NCBI GenBank assembly: GCA_944990035.1
Contig: CALYLX010000059.1
Location: 434,001-498,000, forward strand
DNA length: 64,000 nt
Direction: 5' to 3'
Source of the DNA: Clitopilus passeckerianus
Lineage: Eukaryota; Basidiomycota; Agaricomycetes; Agaricales; Entolomataceae
The notes under the pieces were generated by a model. The model saw only the letters and a list, made by a program, of their open reading frames with translations. It did no database searches and was not told the DNA's origin. This document shows, piece after piece, positions 1-10,130 of this stretch. The position numbers and the translations under genes were made by a program. Within the stretch, counting starts at the first letter, position 1. Each line of letters opens with the position of its first letter.

Positions 1-382
1 CTGTAGTCTCGTTTTGATAGTGTCTATAGGAAAGAATAACAGATCGACCGCTGTCCCAGCAGCACCACCGGCCTTCACGAATGTTTAGTTTTTTGATAAA
101 AGATGGGGAGCATCGAACATACCACAAGAGACTGCACGAAAGTTGGGTGTCCGTTGGTTGTAGCCATTCTTGCGCCACAGTCCTGACTGCTTTCGTGTAA
201 CTGGACCAGAATCAAAGAGCCATCCACAACGAAATTCTGCAACGACTTGCGCTGGCCCGGTGGCGGTGCTACTCTGATCCGAATGCTAATTCGCGATGAT
301 GTAAGCCTCCAGTGATTCAGCCACCCTCTTCAAAACAGAGGGCCAGCTGAGCGGTGTCGTTTCTTTCATTGCTTGTTTCAGC
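1..382. other. Upstream flank, no gene seen
   Basis: No convincing coding segment, RNA gene or repeat was found here. It is presumably the 5' flank of the broken F-box gene that begins at 383. Confidence 0.4.
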
Positions 383-1030
383 ATGAGTCACTGTCTAAAG
401 CAACCAGAAATCGTGTCTCTAATATGTCAAAATTCTCGAGAGTCACCGGTTGAACTATTGCAGCCCAGGCAGCACTCTACTCTGCTTAACTTTGCGTTGA
501 CCTGCAAAATCTTTCTGGAGCCTGCTCTCGACGAGCTCTGGAGGGTTCAAAGAGGCGTTTCCCCACTCGTAGGAACATTAACTGAGAGGATACTGGAGAT
601 AAGTGAGGAGGTTGTAGGCGGAAAACAATATAAAAATGTGGTTCGTTGCGCGACTGGGATAGGTTCTCCTACTATGCACCTAAAGTTCGATCACTTCGGT
701 GAAACGCTAGGGGCCATGCTTCTGAAAGCGTCTGGCGGGTATTAACATCATTTCGGCCGAAAAATCTCCCCAACTTGTTGCCCAAACTTCAAAGGTTAAC
801 CTTTGTAGCATCTGACAAAATGATTCACTACACCCCTCGATCAACTTCATCCACATTAATTTGCACTCCACCCCAGTGCTTCAAGAGTTTCGCTTTTTGG
901 CATGCTCCCAGAACTATGTAATCGCGCAAGTATGCTTCATCTTGACAAGATTCCATCCGATGCAGAAAGTGTTCTGCTTATCGGTGAAACTTTGCTGAGA
1001 TGACCTCCCTCCGCGTTCTCAAGACCTATA

Positions 1031-1367
1031 CATCAGCAAAAGGGGAAAATACTTTTCTGTACTTTTTCTACTTTTTTCGGTCGAAAAAGTAAATAATCTG
1101 AGTACTTTTGACAAGTAAAAAAAGTAATCCCCCTTAATTATTTTGTACTTTTTAGTCCTTTTCTTGTTCTTAATTGCCAAAAAAGTTGTGTTTTTCCTAC
1201 TTTTCCTACTTTTTCTGAGTACTTTTTTTGAAAATTCAATGTTGATTATTTGTAACATTTGAGAACAAGTAGAGGGGATGACTTTTTTCTACTTTTTCTA
1301 CTTTTCACTAAAATAAGTACAAAAAGTAGAGAAAAGTACCGAAAAGTATGTTCCCCTTTTGCTGATG
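1031..1367. mobile_element. 337-bp MITE (type 1) in the F-box gene
   Basis: The ends are inverted repeats starting CATCAGCAAAAGGGGAA. They match over about 37 bp with two mismatches and are flanked by a TA duplication (1029-1030 and 1368-1369). The interior is AT-rich with repeated ACTTTTTCTACTTTTT-like tracts and no credible gene. The TA target points to a Tc1/mariner-type transposase acting in trans. Removing element plus one TA rejoins ACC TAT AAC GTC in the F-box frame, which fixes the boundaries. Confidence 0.85.
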
Positions 1368-1765
1368 TAACGTCGATGGGTGCTTGCTGTCAAAAGTGTC
1401 GAGGCTGCCAAACTTAGAGGAAATCTCTGTAATGTTTATTGGACCCGGAGAGCTTCACCTAGACGGGAACAATTGCTTCCCTAAACTCGAGCGTTTATCA
1501 TTCATTGGAACCGATGAGGGTGTGGGCCGTTTCACACAGCTTCTTCAACATATTTCCTCGACGAGCGTATAATCGATAAAAATTGGAACTTGGAAAAGCC
1601 CCCGAATTGTCCCTCTACTTGCCCCCATAGTGGAATGGGCCGATTTAATGAATATATTGCCTCGTTTTCGTTCCACATTGAATTCCCTCGTCGTCAGCGG
1701 GGGCTCAGCCGGTTACTCGACATTCCCTGACTGGGACGCCGACGACAGCATCCTAGTCCTCCTCG

Positions 1766-1781
1766 GCACCCTCAACTCATT
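1766..1781. repeat. Left copy of 16-bp duplication flanking the retro block
   Basis: GCACCCTCAACTCATT occurs here and again at 17498-17513. Two extra bases (GG) separate it from the LTR end at 1784. Keeping one copy restores the F-box reading frame, so this is a target duplication. It is far longer than the usual 5 bp of Ty3/gypsy elements. Confidence 0.85.
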
Positions 1782-1783
1782 GG

Positions 1784-2247
1784 TGTTAAGCTAGTATCGC
1801 TACACGCTTAACTAAGTATCAAGGGTTCAGCTGCTTAGTCCTCTACCAGCCTTTGTAGAGACGAGCGAGAGTAATCGAGCAAGTCGAAGTTAAAGCAAAT
1901 AGCGATGTATAGGCTTTTAGGTCAAGCTGAAGAAGCAAGACCAAAAGCGTGAAAGTATTTATACATGGTAAGTAGGGCTAAGGGTTAAGCATTGCGCAGC
2001 AATGCTAAGTAAGCAAAAGTAAGTATGACTCGGAGTGAGTCAGAGTAAGAGTCACGACGAGTCACGATAAATAAATATAGTACAAGTATCTCACGATCAT
2101 GAGAATACTGAGTAATCATAGCTAAAGGGATGAGTAATGCGCAGCAGTACTGAGTAATTGAATAAACGTAAGCGGGGCGGGAGATAGTAATGGTAGATGA
2201 GTAAAAAAAAAAAAGAGTCCGGGTGCGTATCCAAGGTAACTGTAACA
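1784..2247 (-). repeat. 3' LTR of E1
   Basis: 464 bp, with TGTTAAGC at one end and CTGTAACA at the other. It is noticeably more diverged from the other LTRs than they are from each other: it has an A12 run near its right end and changes in the first 40 bp. That does not fit a simple recent insertion, whose two LTRs start identical. Confidence 0.9.
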
Positions 2248-2312
2248 TTACCCTCTCGCTAGCGTTGAAGTCACCCGACTTCAATTCTTCTTCTTGCCCC
2301 AGAAATGGCGGT

Positions 2313-3161
2313 CTATGTTCTTCCAGTAGCGCTGTGGGCAGTTGACCGGATAATGGCCTGGGCCGCGATGATGACACAGACGACAAACAAAACGAAAGCA
2401 ATGGTACTGTCGATGTCTGCCTCCGCAAACATAGCATCAGAGGTGTCGGGGTGGTGGTGGTCGGTTGGCAAGGTATCCAGTGCGCGGCGCCTTCTGTGAC
2501 GGAATTGTTGAGGAAGAGGGTTCACCAGAGTTGGCAAATCTGACTCTGGTGGGCTTTCGAATGTGGAGAGGTAAGGTGTCGGCGGGTTTGACATTTGGGT
2601 TGATGTTTTCCTTGTCGCTATCTTGATCCTCGGGTATCGTTTGAATGAAGGGATTGTGCCTTATCCTGGCAGCGGTAGCAGTGTCGGTAACGGGGGGGAA
2701 TTCTCGGAGGGTTCCTCGAACTTGACATGCCGTGAGAATCGTCGGTTCTTCGATGGTTTGATCTTCCTCAGGCCCCCAGGGATTGGCGGCAAGGGTTTCG
2801 AAGTCCGTCTCCTTCGGGTTGGGGAACCAACTTCGTCGTTCAGGATAGTGCTGATTGAGGAAGGCTGTACCTCCGGCAGCGAAGAAGAGGTCGGTGAGGG
2901 TTTCCTCCGTGCGTTGGTCAGAGCTGTCAAGAGCTCGATCATGTTCTTCAAGGTTTTCAAATATATGTGGCGTAGACGAGCCACTTCGTTGCGGAATTCG
3001 GTTCTTTGGTCGTGTTAGGCTGAGCCTCGCTCTGCCACTTCGGTGAGGAGGTTGTTGTTGCTGCTCCAGGCAGTGTTTGTACGGAGCGCCGTAACAGCGG
3101 AATCGGTTTTGAAGGTGTTAAGGATGATGGTGCGGTCGTAGGAGGAGACATTGGAGGACAT
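2313..3161 (-). pseudogene. Relic of gypsy ORF3 in E1
   Basis: Corresponds to the intact 281-codon ORF3 of E2. The start (MSSNVSS) and the C-terminal hydrophobic segment (IAFVLFVVCVIIAAQAI) are preserved, but the middle has a stop after GSA and several frame changes. The nucleotide sequence shows many substitutions relative to E2, unlike the adjoining pol region. Confidence 0.7.
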
Positions 3162-3211
3162 TATAAGCAAGAGGTGTTTGCTTCGGCGAAGTGCTGTGGG
3201 TTGATGGAGAT

Positions 3212-6200
3212 TCACCGAATGTTCTTCCTCTTCTTATATGCTTCAAGGGTCTTCTTGGCGTTCTGGAGGTTTCTCACAGGTTCCCATGAGTTCTCCGATG
3301 TCGGATATCCTTTCCACTTGATCTTGTAAAGGATCCTCCCACGATGTCGTTTGTGTGCGACAATTTCTTCCACTTCCCATTCTTCTTCTTGATTGATGAG
3401 GTCAGGTGGCGGTTCTAGGAAATTGGGCCCATGTGTCTCGGTTTCCTTGTATGGTGTGAGGAGGGTGGCGTGGAACACAGGGTGAATTTTCCATGCTCGG
3501 GGTAGTTCTAATCTGTAGGTCAGCGGACCTAGAACTTCTTTGATCGTGAAGGGCCTTCTCGTCGTGGCGTGAACTTCTTTGAGTAATATGCCAGTTTTAG
3601 GTTAGTTGTTTCCAACCAAACCTTCTGTCCTTGTTCAAATGGTTTGAAGTTACTTCGGACACGTTCGGCCATCTTTCGTCTCGCAAGTTCATGGGCGGCC
3701 GCAGCTTCGTCTCGTGCCTGTTGGAGTTCTTTCATTCGGGTTTCTGCAGCAGGGACATTGGTCTTCTGATATGGAAGGAGAATAGCACGTGGTTCTGCTC
3801 CGTTCATTAGGTAGAATGGAGTTTGTGCGGTGACGGCATGAACACGTTTGTTATGGGCGAATTCCATTAGGGGAATTAGTTCTAGCCATTTCTCGGGGTT
3901 GTTGGCGCAGAATAGTCGGAGATAAGCGCCAATGTCTTGGTTGACGCGTTCGGTTTCTCCATCTGCTTGTGGGTGATATGCGGTTGTCAGGGAAAGCTTG
4001 ATTCCTAGGAGTCGTCCTAGTTCTTGGAATACTTTGGATGCGAATTGTGGACCTCTATCGGATATCAGTTTGTCAGGAAGTCCGAATCTTCTGTAGACAG
4101 CATCCAGGTAGTTGTTGGCAGTGCCTAGGGCGTCAATGGTCTTCTTGCAAGGGATCAAAATTACCCCCTTACTAAGGCCATGGTCTACCACGACCATGAG
4201 TGAGTCGTAACCGTTAACCTCAGGAAGATCAGTGATGAAATCTGTAGAGGCAAGTTCGAAGGGTCGTGTGGCGGTAAATTTGACTGGGTTCAGGGAGGTG
4301 CCGTGGGGTGTGTATTGACCTTCATCTGTTGGCAAGGGCACATCCATCAACGTAGGATTTGACAGTTCCAAACATTCTGGGCCACCAGTAGTGTTCGGAA
4401 ATTAACTCCATCGTCTTGAATGCTCCGGGTGTCCGGCCATAGGTGCGTCATGATACTTCTGTATGAGGCTTCGTCGTAGGGTAGCGTCATTAGGGACATA
4501 GCATCGCCCGGAAAAGAGAGAGAGTCCTCTACTTTCCAGTCAGCTAAAGCCGATTTGATGGGGTAGAGTGGTTCTTCAGGTGTCATATTGCTTCCGTGAA
4601 GAATTCGTCTTTCATCATGTGTTCGGCAAATTCCGCCTTAAGTTCGGTATCAATTGTTCGGATGAAGAGTTTATCAGGTAGCATGGTGATGTCTTCGTTG
4701 TCGGTGTCGTGGTCTAGAATGTGATCTGCTCGTCGGGATAGTTCGTCAGATTGGACCATCTGAGTTCCTGGTACATGGACCAGGTTTAGGTCATATCGGG
4801 AGAGGAGTAAACTCCATCGTGCTTGTCGTCGGCTAAGTTTCTGTGGCGTTCGGTAGTAGGTTAGGTTCTTGTGGTCGGAGAATACCGTGACAGGGTGGGC
4901 TGATCCTTGTAGATAGTGTCGCCAAGTTTCCAGTGCTCTGACTATAGCGAGTAGTTCCCTGTCGTAGATTTCGTAGTTCCGTTCGGTTGGGGTGAAGGAG
5001 TGAGAGATGTATCCACAAGGGTGCCAGTCGTTATTTTCGTCTCGTTGGCGTAGCACTGCTCCTGTCGCCCACTTGGATGCATCACATTCAATGGTGAACG
5101 GTTTCGTTGGATCGGGCATCGTGAGTACGGGTGTCTCCGCGAACCTTTTCTTCAGGGCTTCAAATGCTTCTTCTTGTTCCTTTCCCCATGTAAAGGGCCG
5201 ATCTTTCTTGGTGAGATCGTTCAGGGGTCGGGCTAATTCCGCATATTTCCCTATGAACCTTCGGTAGAAGTTGCCAAATCCCAAAAAGGACCGAACTTCT
5301 TTTACGGTGGTCGGGGTTGGCCATTTCTTTATCCCATCGAGTTTAGTCGGGTCCATGTGGATCTTGTCTGGCAATATGATCATTCCAAGGAATTCGACTT
5401 CTGTCACGTTGAATTTGCATTTCAGCTTTAAGGAACAGGTTGTGTTCCATCAGCCTGGAGTACCCGTTTGGTGCGCTTTTCATGTTCTCTTGGGTCTTTA
5501 GAGAAGAGTAGCATGTCATCCATGTAGATGATTAACCATCCTTCATCGATCATGTCTCTGAAGATGTGGTTCATCATTGCTTGAAACGTGGCTGGGGAGT
5601 TGCATAGTCCAAAGAACATGACGGTGGGTTCAAACAAGCCTCGATTTGTTTTGAAGGCTGCTTTCCACTCGTCTCCTTCTTTGATCCGGACATTATGATA
5701 TCCCCATCGGATGTCTAGTTTTGTGAAAATCTTTGCTCCTCTGAGTTTGTCGAGTAGGTCGCTGACTAGTGGTAAGGGGTAGGCATTCTTGACAGTTCCA
5801 CTGTTGAGATATCGGTAATCTTGGCAGGGTCGTAGTGCGTTTGCTTCTTTCTTCGCTACAGAAGAAGGGTGATGCTTGAGGTGATTTCGAGGTCGGATGT
5901 ATCCTTTCCGTAAGTTTTCTTCGAGAAATTTGTCCATTTCGGCTTGCTCCTTTGGGTTGAGAGGGTAGACCTTGCAGTCTTTCGGGACAAAGTCTGGTTT
6001 GAGATCAATGGCGTGATCCCAAGGCCGAGATGGGGAAATCGTTCTGATGCTTCTTTCTCAAAGACTTTCTTGAATTCGTGGTATTCGGGGAATGAGGTCT
6101 TCAAGTTTCTTCGACTTCTTCAGTTTTCTGATGTTCTAGGGTCTGGGAGATGGACGTCTTGGCGCGGATCCAGATGTTCTGGGTCGGGACAAATCGCAGT

Positions 6201-6911
6201 GATCCTCTATCTCGGGTGATTCGGGAGATATTTGCGGCTCGGATCCTTCTGATTTCTGGTTCTCGATGTTCATTCGTCAATGGGGAATTGGCTCGTTCGA
6301 ATATCCCCATCACTGGTTCTCCTTTCACATAGGCAATAACCAGGTCTTGTTCGTCATTGGGTTCTTCTAAGGGTGTTTCAATGGGTTCGGGTACGTTGGA
6401 AATGTCTAGGCGTGATTCCTCTGTTGCAGCTAGTCGTCTGATCTGGACTCGGGCAAGGGCCGTGCGTAGCGGGATGTCTTGACGCGTTTGGGATTAATGA
6501 ATAGTGTCCCTTTGCCAGTTGATTTCTGGATTTGTTCGCTTCAGCCATGGGAGTCCGAGGATCAGGTGTTCGTTCCTAATCCGGTGACCAGGCACCGTTC
6601 TGACGCCTTGTGTTTCCTATCCCTATATCGACCCAGGTGTAATGGGTGATTTGCCCCGTTTTGTTGATAGTGCCGTCAACGTTCTTGGCAGTGAGAGGTT
6701 GTCGAAGGGGATGTGTCTTGATTCGATGGCGGGCGACGAATTCTTTGTCGATGAATAGTCCTTGAGCACCTGAGTCGACTAGTGCTTTGGTTTCAACGGT
6801 TCTTTCTTCATTCGGAGCAGAGACCTTAATGGGTAGACGCATAGATTTATCAAAAGGTTCTGCATACGACATAGAAGAAATCAGTATTGTGGCGGGTTCA
6901 GACGTTGACAC
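3212..6911 (-). pseudogene. Gypsy pol polyprotein of E1, frameshifted
   Basis: Holds, in order, an aspartic protease (VDSGAQG), reverse transcriptase (YMDD), RNase H, integrase and a C-terminal chromodomain (YKIKWKGYPTSENSWEP). The open segments lie in changing frames (ends at 6911, 6328, 6104, 5937, 5407, 4586, 4371 and 3478), which implies at least seven frame changes compared with E2. Most are 1-2 nt losses at short homopolymers or dinucleotides. The in-frame TGA before the integrase is shared with E2. It cannot make a full polyprotein as read here. Confidence 0.85.
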
Positions 6912-6922
6912 TGGCCGCCGTT

Positions 6923-8062
6923 CTAAAAATCCTCATCGAGCTCATTCCAGAAGCTCTCCAATTCTTCCGCTTCCAACGCTCTAATGGTTCTGACAAGATC
7001 TTTGATGTTTTTCTTGCCATAGGAGTTGGTGTTGGACTGCTTTCCTCCTCTGCGTTCAGGGCATTCTCGAGAGCGATGTCCTTTCTTGAAACAGCGGAAA
7101 CATTTCCCTTCCTTCATTAACTCCTTTCTCTTTTCAAAAGATAAGGCGTCAATGTCCATGGCGTTAGGGTCTGTTGTGGCGTGGGGATTGCGGGGATTTG
7201 CATGGGAAATAGGGGGGAGTCCTCTGTTGTGGCGGATGACGTTCTGTCCTCTACGCCATTGTGCATCAAATCGGGCAGCGTGTTCGTACCATCCGTTAAT
7301 GGTGACAGGAAGAATGGGGAGGTTATAGATCTTTTCGATGATCTTGGAGTTGAGTCCTTTCTGGAAGAATTCGATCTTCGCCTTTTCATCGGTGATCCCG
7401 GAGGCGGAGATAAGGACTTTGAATTGAGATATGTAATCGTCAATTGGTCCTTTCTGCGTGAGAGCGTCTAGGGATGCAAATGCCTGTCCTTCTCCGTCTA
7501 CTGGGTAGAAGGCGTTGATGAATTCTTTCGAATTGTTTGAAATCGGGAGGATGATGTCGTTATCTTTGTTTGTGTAGTTCTGGCAGAAAGATCGCTTCCA
7601 TGCCAAAGCGGTTCCTTTCTTCAAAAAGGAAAGTGCAAAGGCGATTTGCTTGTTGTTGTTGTCGTAGATGTGGTCGTTCAGGCTTAGGTACATCTTGACT
7701 TCCAACAACCAAACTTCGGCATTTCTTCGGTCACCATCATATTCAAATGGTTGTCCCATTCGGAGTTCGGCGAGTTTCTTTGGTTCAGGGTTGGTTGGAG
7801 CCATTTCTGGTGGTTCTTGTTTCGGGGTTTGTGCGGGTGTCGGAGTCTGGGTCTGTCTGGGGGGTTCTGGTTCTGTTTCCGATTCTTTTTCGGGTTCTTG
7901 CCCTGTTTCCGATTCTTCTTCGGGTTCTTGCTCTGGTTCTGATTCTGGTTTGGGGTCTGGCTGTGGTTCTGGTTCTGGGTTCTTTACTTCTTCGGTGAAG
8001 TAGGCACTGCTAAGGTAGTCGCCAAATCGATATTGTCGCGGGTCTTCGTCTTTTGGTACCAA
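6923..8062 (-). CDS. Gypsy Gag of E1
   Basis: Open frame of about 379 codons ending at the same T5-TAG as E2. It has a Glu/Pro-rich acidic N-terminal repeat region, a capsid-like core and a CCHC zinc knuckle (CFRCFKKGHRSRECP). Near 7525 a short out-of-frame stretch (ISNNS in place of DFKQFEK) is bounded by two compensating indels. The first ATG lies at about 7804; the acidic part upstream has no ATG in frame. Gag packages the retroelement RNA. Confidence 0.75.
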   Translation of the reverse strand: MVPKDEDPRQYRFGDYLSSAYFTEEVKNPEPEPQPDPKPESEPEQEPEEESETGQEPEKESETEPEPPRQTQTPTPAQTPKQEPPEMAPTNPEPKKLAELRMGQPFEYDGDRRNAEVWLLEVKMYLSLNDHIYDNNNKQIAFALSFLKKGTALAWKRSFCQNYTNKDNDIILPISNNSKEFINAFYPVDGEGQAFASLDALTQKGPIDDYISQFKVLISASGITDEKAKIEFFQKGLNSKIIEKIYNLPILPVTINGWYEHAARFDAQWRRGQNVIRHNRGLPPISHANPRNPHATTDPNAMDIDALSFEKRKELMKEGKCFRCFKKGHRSRECPERRGGKQSNTNSYGKKNIKDLVRTIRALEAEELESFWNELDEDF

Positions 8063-8281
8063 ATGTCTCCAACGGTTTGTCTTAAGGTCGAATTCTGAGT
8101 AAGTACCGTCGTCAAGTTGTACTACTCTCTCTGTCCCGGTGGGAGTTGAGGCGTTCGGCGGTCTTGAGGGAGACGTGGTTCCGGTCGGTTCTGCAAGGGT
8201 AGTTGACCTCTTGCAGTCAGGTGGTTTGGTGGTTGTGGCCTACGCTTGCGATGAGCGGGCTATCAGATCAGCTTGACCTTT

Positions 8282-8743
8282 TGTTAAGCTAGTATCGCTA
8301 CGTGCTCAACCAAGTATCAAGAGTTCAGCTGCTTAGTCCTCTACCAGCCTTTGTAGAGACGAGCGAGAGTAATCGAGCGAGTCGAAGTTAAAGCAAATAG
8401 CGATGTATAGGCTTTTAGGTCAAGCTGGGGAAGCAAGACCGAAAGCGTGAAAGTATTTATACATGAAGAGTAGGGCTAAGGGTTGGGCATTGCGCAGCAA
8501 TGCTAAGTAAGCAAAAGTAAGTATGACTCGGAGTGAGTCAGAGTAAGAGTCACGACGAGTCATGGTAAGTAAATATAGTACAAGTATCCCACGATCGTGA
8601 GAATACTGAGTAATCATAGCTAAAGGGATGAGTAATGCGCAGCAGTACTGAGTAATTGTATAAACGTAAGCGGGGCGGGGATAGTAATGGTAAATGAGTA
8701 AAAGGAAAAAGAGTCCGGGCGCGTATCCAAGGTAACTGTAACA
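8282..8743 (-). repeat. 5' LTR of E1
   Basis: 462 bp, TG..CA ends. Nearly identical to the 5' LTR of E2 (9454-9914), closer than to the 3' LTR of E1 itself. The internal side carries the same self-primer binding sequence found in E2. Confidence 0.9.
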
Positions 8744-9453
8744 ATTCTGATGCTGATCTCGCTTGGGCACAAAAACTGTGCAAGGAAGGGGGTGTGCCAT
8801 TGATACAATACTTACTCCATCAGGCAGACCTGGCTATGCCAGCTGATGAGTATACTCCACCGTATCTTCACGCACTTCTATCGGATAGTTCTACACCTAG
8901 ACTACCCAACATTCGCGAGATGCAATTCCGCGATATTGCTCGACTGCCAAAAGCGGAGCAGAAGGAATGGCATAATGCATGTCAACAGGAGCTTGAGGCG
9001 CTCCGTGAACGAGACGTGTATGAGCTAGTTGATCCACCTAAAGGCCGAAAGATTGTCAAGAACCGTTGGGTATTTGACATCAAATCTGATGGTCGCAAAA
9101 AGGCTAGGCTTGTTGCCAAAGGCTTCTCACAGATCGAGGGTATAGATTTTGACGAGATCTTTTCCCCGGTTGTACGCTTTGAAACCGTTCGAACTCTATT
9201 TGCGCTAGCCGCATTAGAAGGATGGCACATTCAAGGTGTTGATGTGAAAACTGCCTTTCTATATGGAAAACTCGAAGAGGAAATCTATATGGAGCAACTA
9301 GAAGGATTTAAATCCAAAAGCCACCCAAATAGAGTCTGTAGACTCAAACGGGCACTATATGGCCTCAAACAAGCAAGTCTCTCTTGGTGGAAAGAGATGA
9401 CGAAATCCATGGAAGCATTAGGTTTCAAACGAACAACATCCGACGCAGGTGTC
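8744..9453 (+). mobile_element. Ty1/copia reverse transcriptase fragment
   Basis: A 710-bp stop-free stretch encoding the start of a copia-type RT. Recognisable are WHNACQQELEAL, then NRWVFDIKSDGRKKARLVAKGF, DEIFSPVVRFETVR, GVDVKTAFLYG and LKRALYGLKQA. The fragment ends at TTSDAGV, shortly before where YVDD is expected. Both ends abut complete gypsy LTR termini, so it is a passenger between E1 and E2 and has no LTRs of its own. The absence of stops suggests recent capture. Confidence 0.9.
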
Positions 9454-9914
9454 TGTTACAGTTACCTTGGATACGCACCCGGACTCTTTTTCCTTTTACT
9501 CATCTACCATTACTATCCCCGCCCCGCTTACGTTTATACAATTACTCAGTACTGCTGCGCATTACTCATCCCTTTAGCTATGATTACTCAGTATTCTCAC
9601 GATCGTGGGATACTTGTACTATATTTACTTACCATGACTCGTCGTGACTCTTACTCTGACTCACTCCGAGTCATACTTACTTTTGCTTACTTAGCATTGC
9701 TGCGCAATGCCCAACCCTTAGCCCTACTCTTCATGTATAAATACTTTCACGCTTTCGGTCTTGCTTCCCCAGCTTGACCTAAAAGCCTATACATCGCTAT
9801 TTGCTTTAACTTCGACTCGCTCGATTACTCTCGCCGTCTCTACAAAGGCTGGTAGAGGACTAAGCAGCTGAACTCTTGATACTTGGTTGAGCACGTAGCG
9901 ATACTAGCTTAACA
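9454..9914 (+). repeat. 5' LTR of E2
   Basis: 461 bp from TGTTACAG to GCTTAACA. It contains a TATA box at 9736-9743. From the self-primer position, U3 is inferred as about 9454-9769 and R-U5 as about 9770-9914. Confidence 0.92.
9736..9780 (+). promoter_or_regulatory. LTR TATA box and predicted mRNA 5' end with self-primer
   Basis: TATAAATA at 9736-9743 is followed 34 nt later by CAGCTTGACCT (9770-9780). That is about where transcription should begin. The 11 nt are exactly complementary to 9917-9927, just inside the LTR. In the Tf1/sushi group, the first 11 nt of the mRNA act as the reverse transcription primer. Confidence 0.65.
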
Positions 9915-9916
9915 AA

Positions 9917-9927
9917 AGGTCAAGCTG
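9917..9927 (+). other. Primer-binding site for self-priming
   Basis: AGGTCAAGCTG starts two bases after the LTR end and is the perfect reverse complement of 9770-9780. The same arrangement is present beside the 5' LTRs of E1 and E3. No conventional tRNA-like primer site is evident. Confidence 0.65.
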
Positions 9928-10130
9928 ATCTGATAGCCCGCTCATCGCAAGCGTAGGCCACAACCACCAAACCACCTGACTGCAAGAGGTCAACTACCCT
10001 TGCAGAACCGACCGGAACCACGTCTCCTCAAGACCGCCGAACGCCTCAACTCCCACCGGGACAGAGAGTAGTACAACTTGACGACGGTACTTACTCAGAA
10101 TTCGACCTTAAGACAAACCGTTGGAGACAT

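Larger units (their letters stand above)
1784..8743 (-). mobile_element. Ty3/gypsy chromovirus copy E1, decayed
   Basis: Complete minus-strand LTR retrotransposon with LTRs at 1784-2247 and 8282-8743, TG..CA termini, and gag, pol and ORF3 in the same order as copy E2. Gag is open. Pol and ORF3 are broken by several frameshifts. No 5-bp target duplication is seen (left flank ATTGG, right flank ATTCT). From about 3035 rightward it is almost identical to E2. From 1784 to about 3035 it is clearly more diverged (6 differences in a 78-nt stretch checked), so the copy is a mosaic. Confidence 0.9.

Noticed and set aside
1019..1258. 79-codon minus-strand frame
   Set aside because: Lies inside the type 1 MITE and reflects its Lys-coding AT-rich tracts.
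7668..8003. Gly/Ser-rich frame antisense to gag (also at 10190-10525 and 16449-16754)
   Set aside because: It is the complement of the Glu/Pro repeat of gag, recurs only with gag, and has no independent support.
8420..8800. Frames across the LTRs (also near 9647-9777, 15985-16296, 17171-17497)
   Set aside because: These are chance open frames in LTR sequence; they span the LTR ends and follow each copy.
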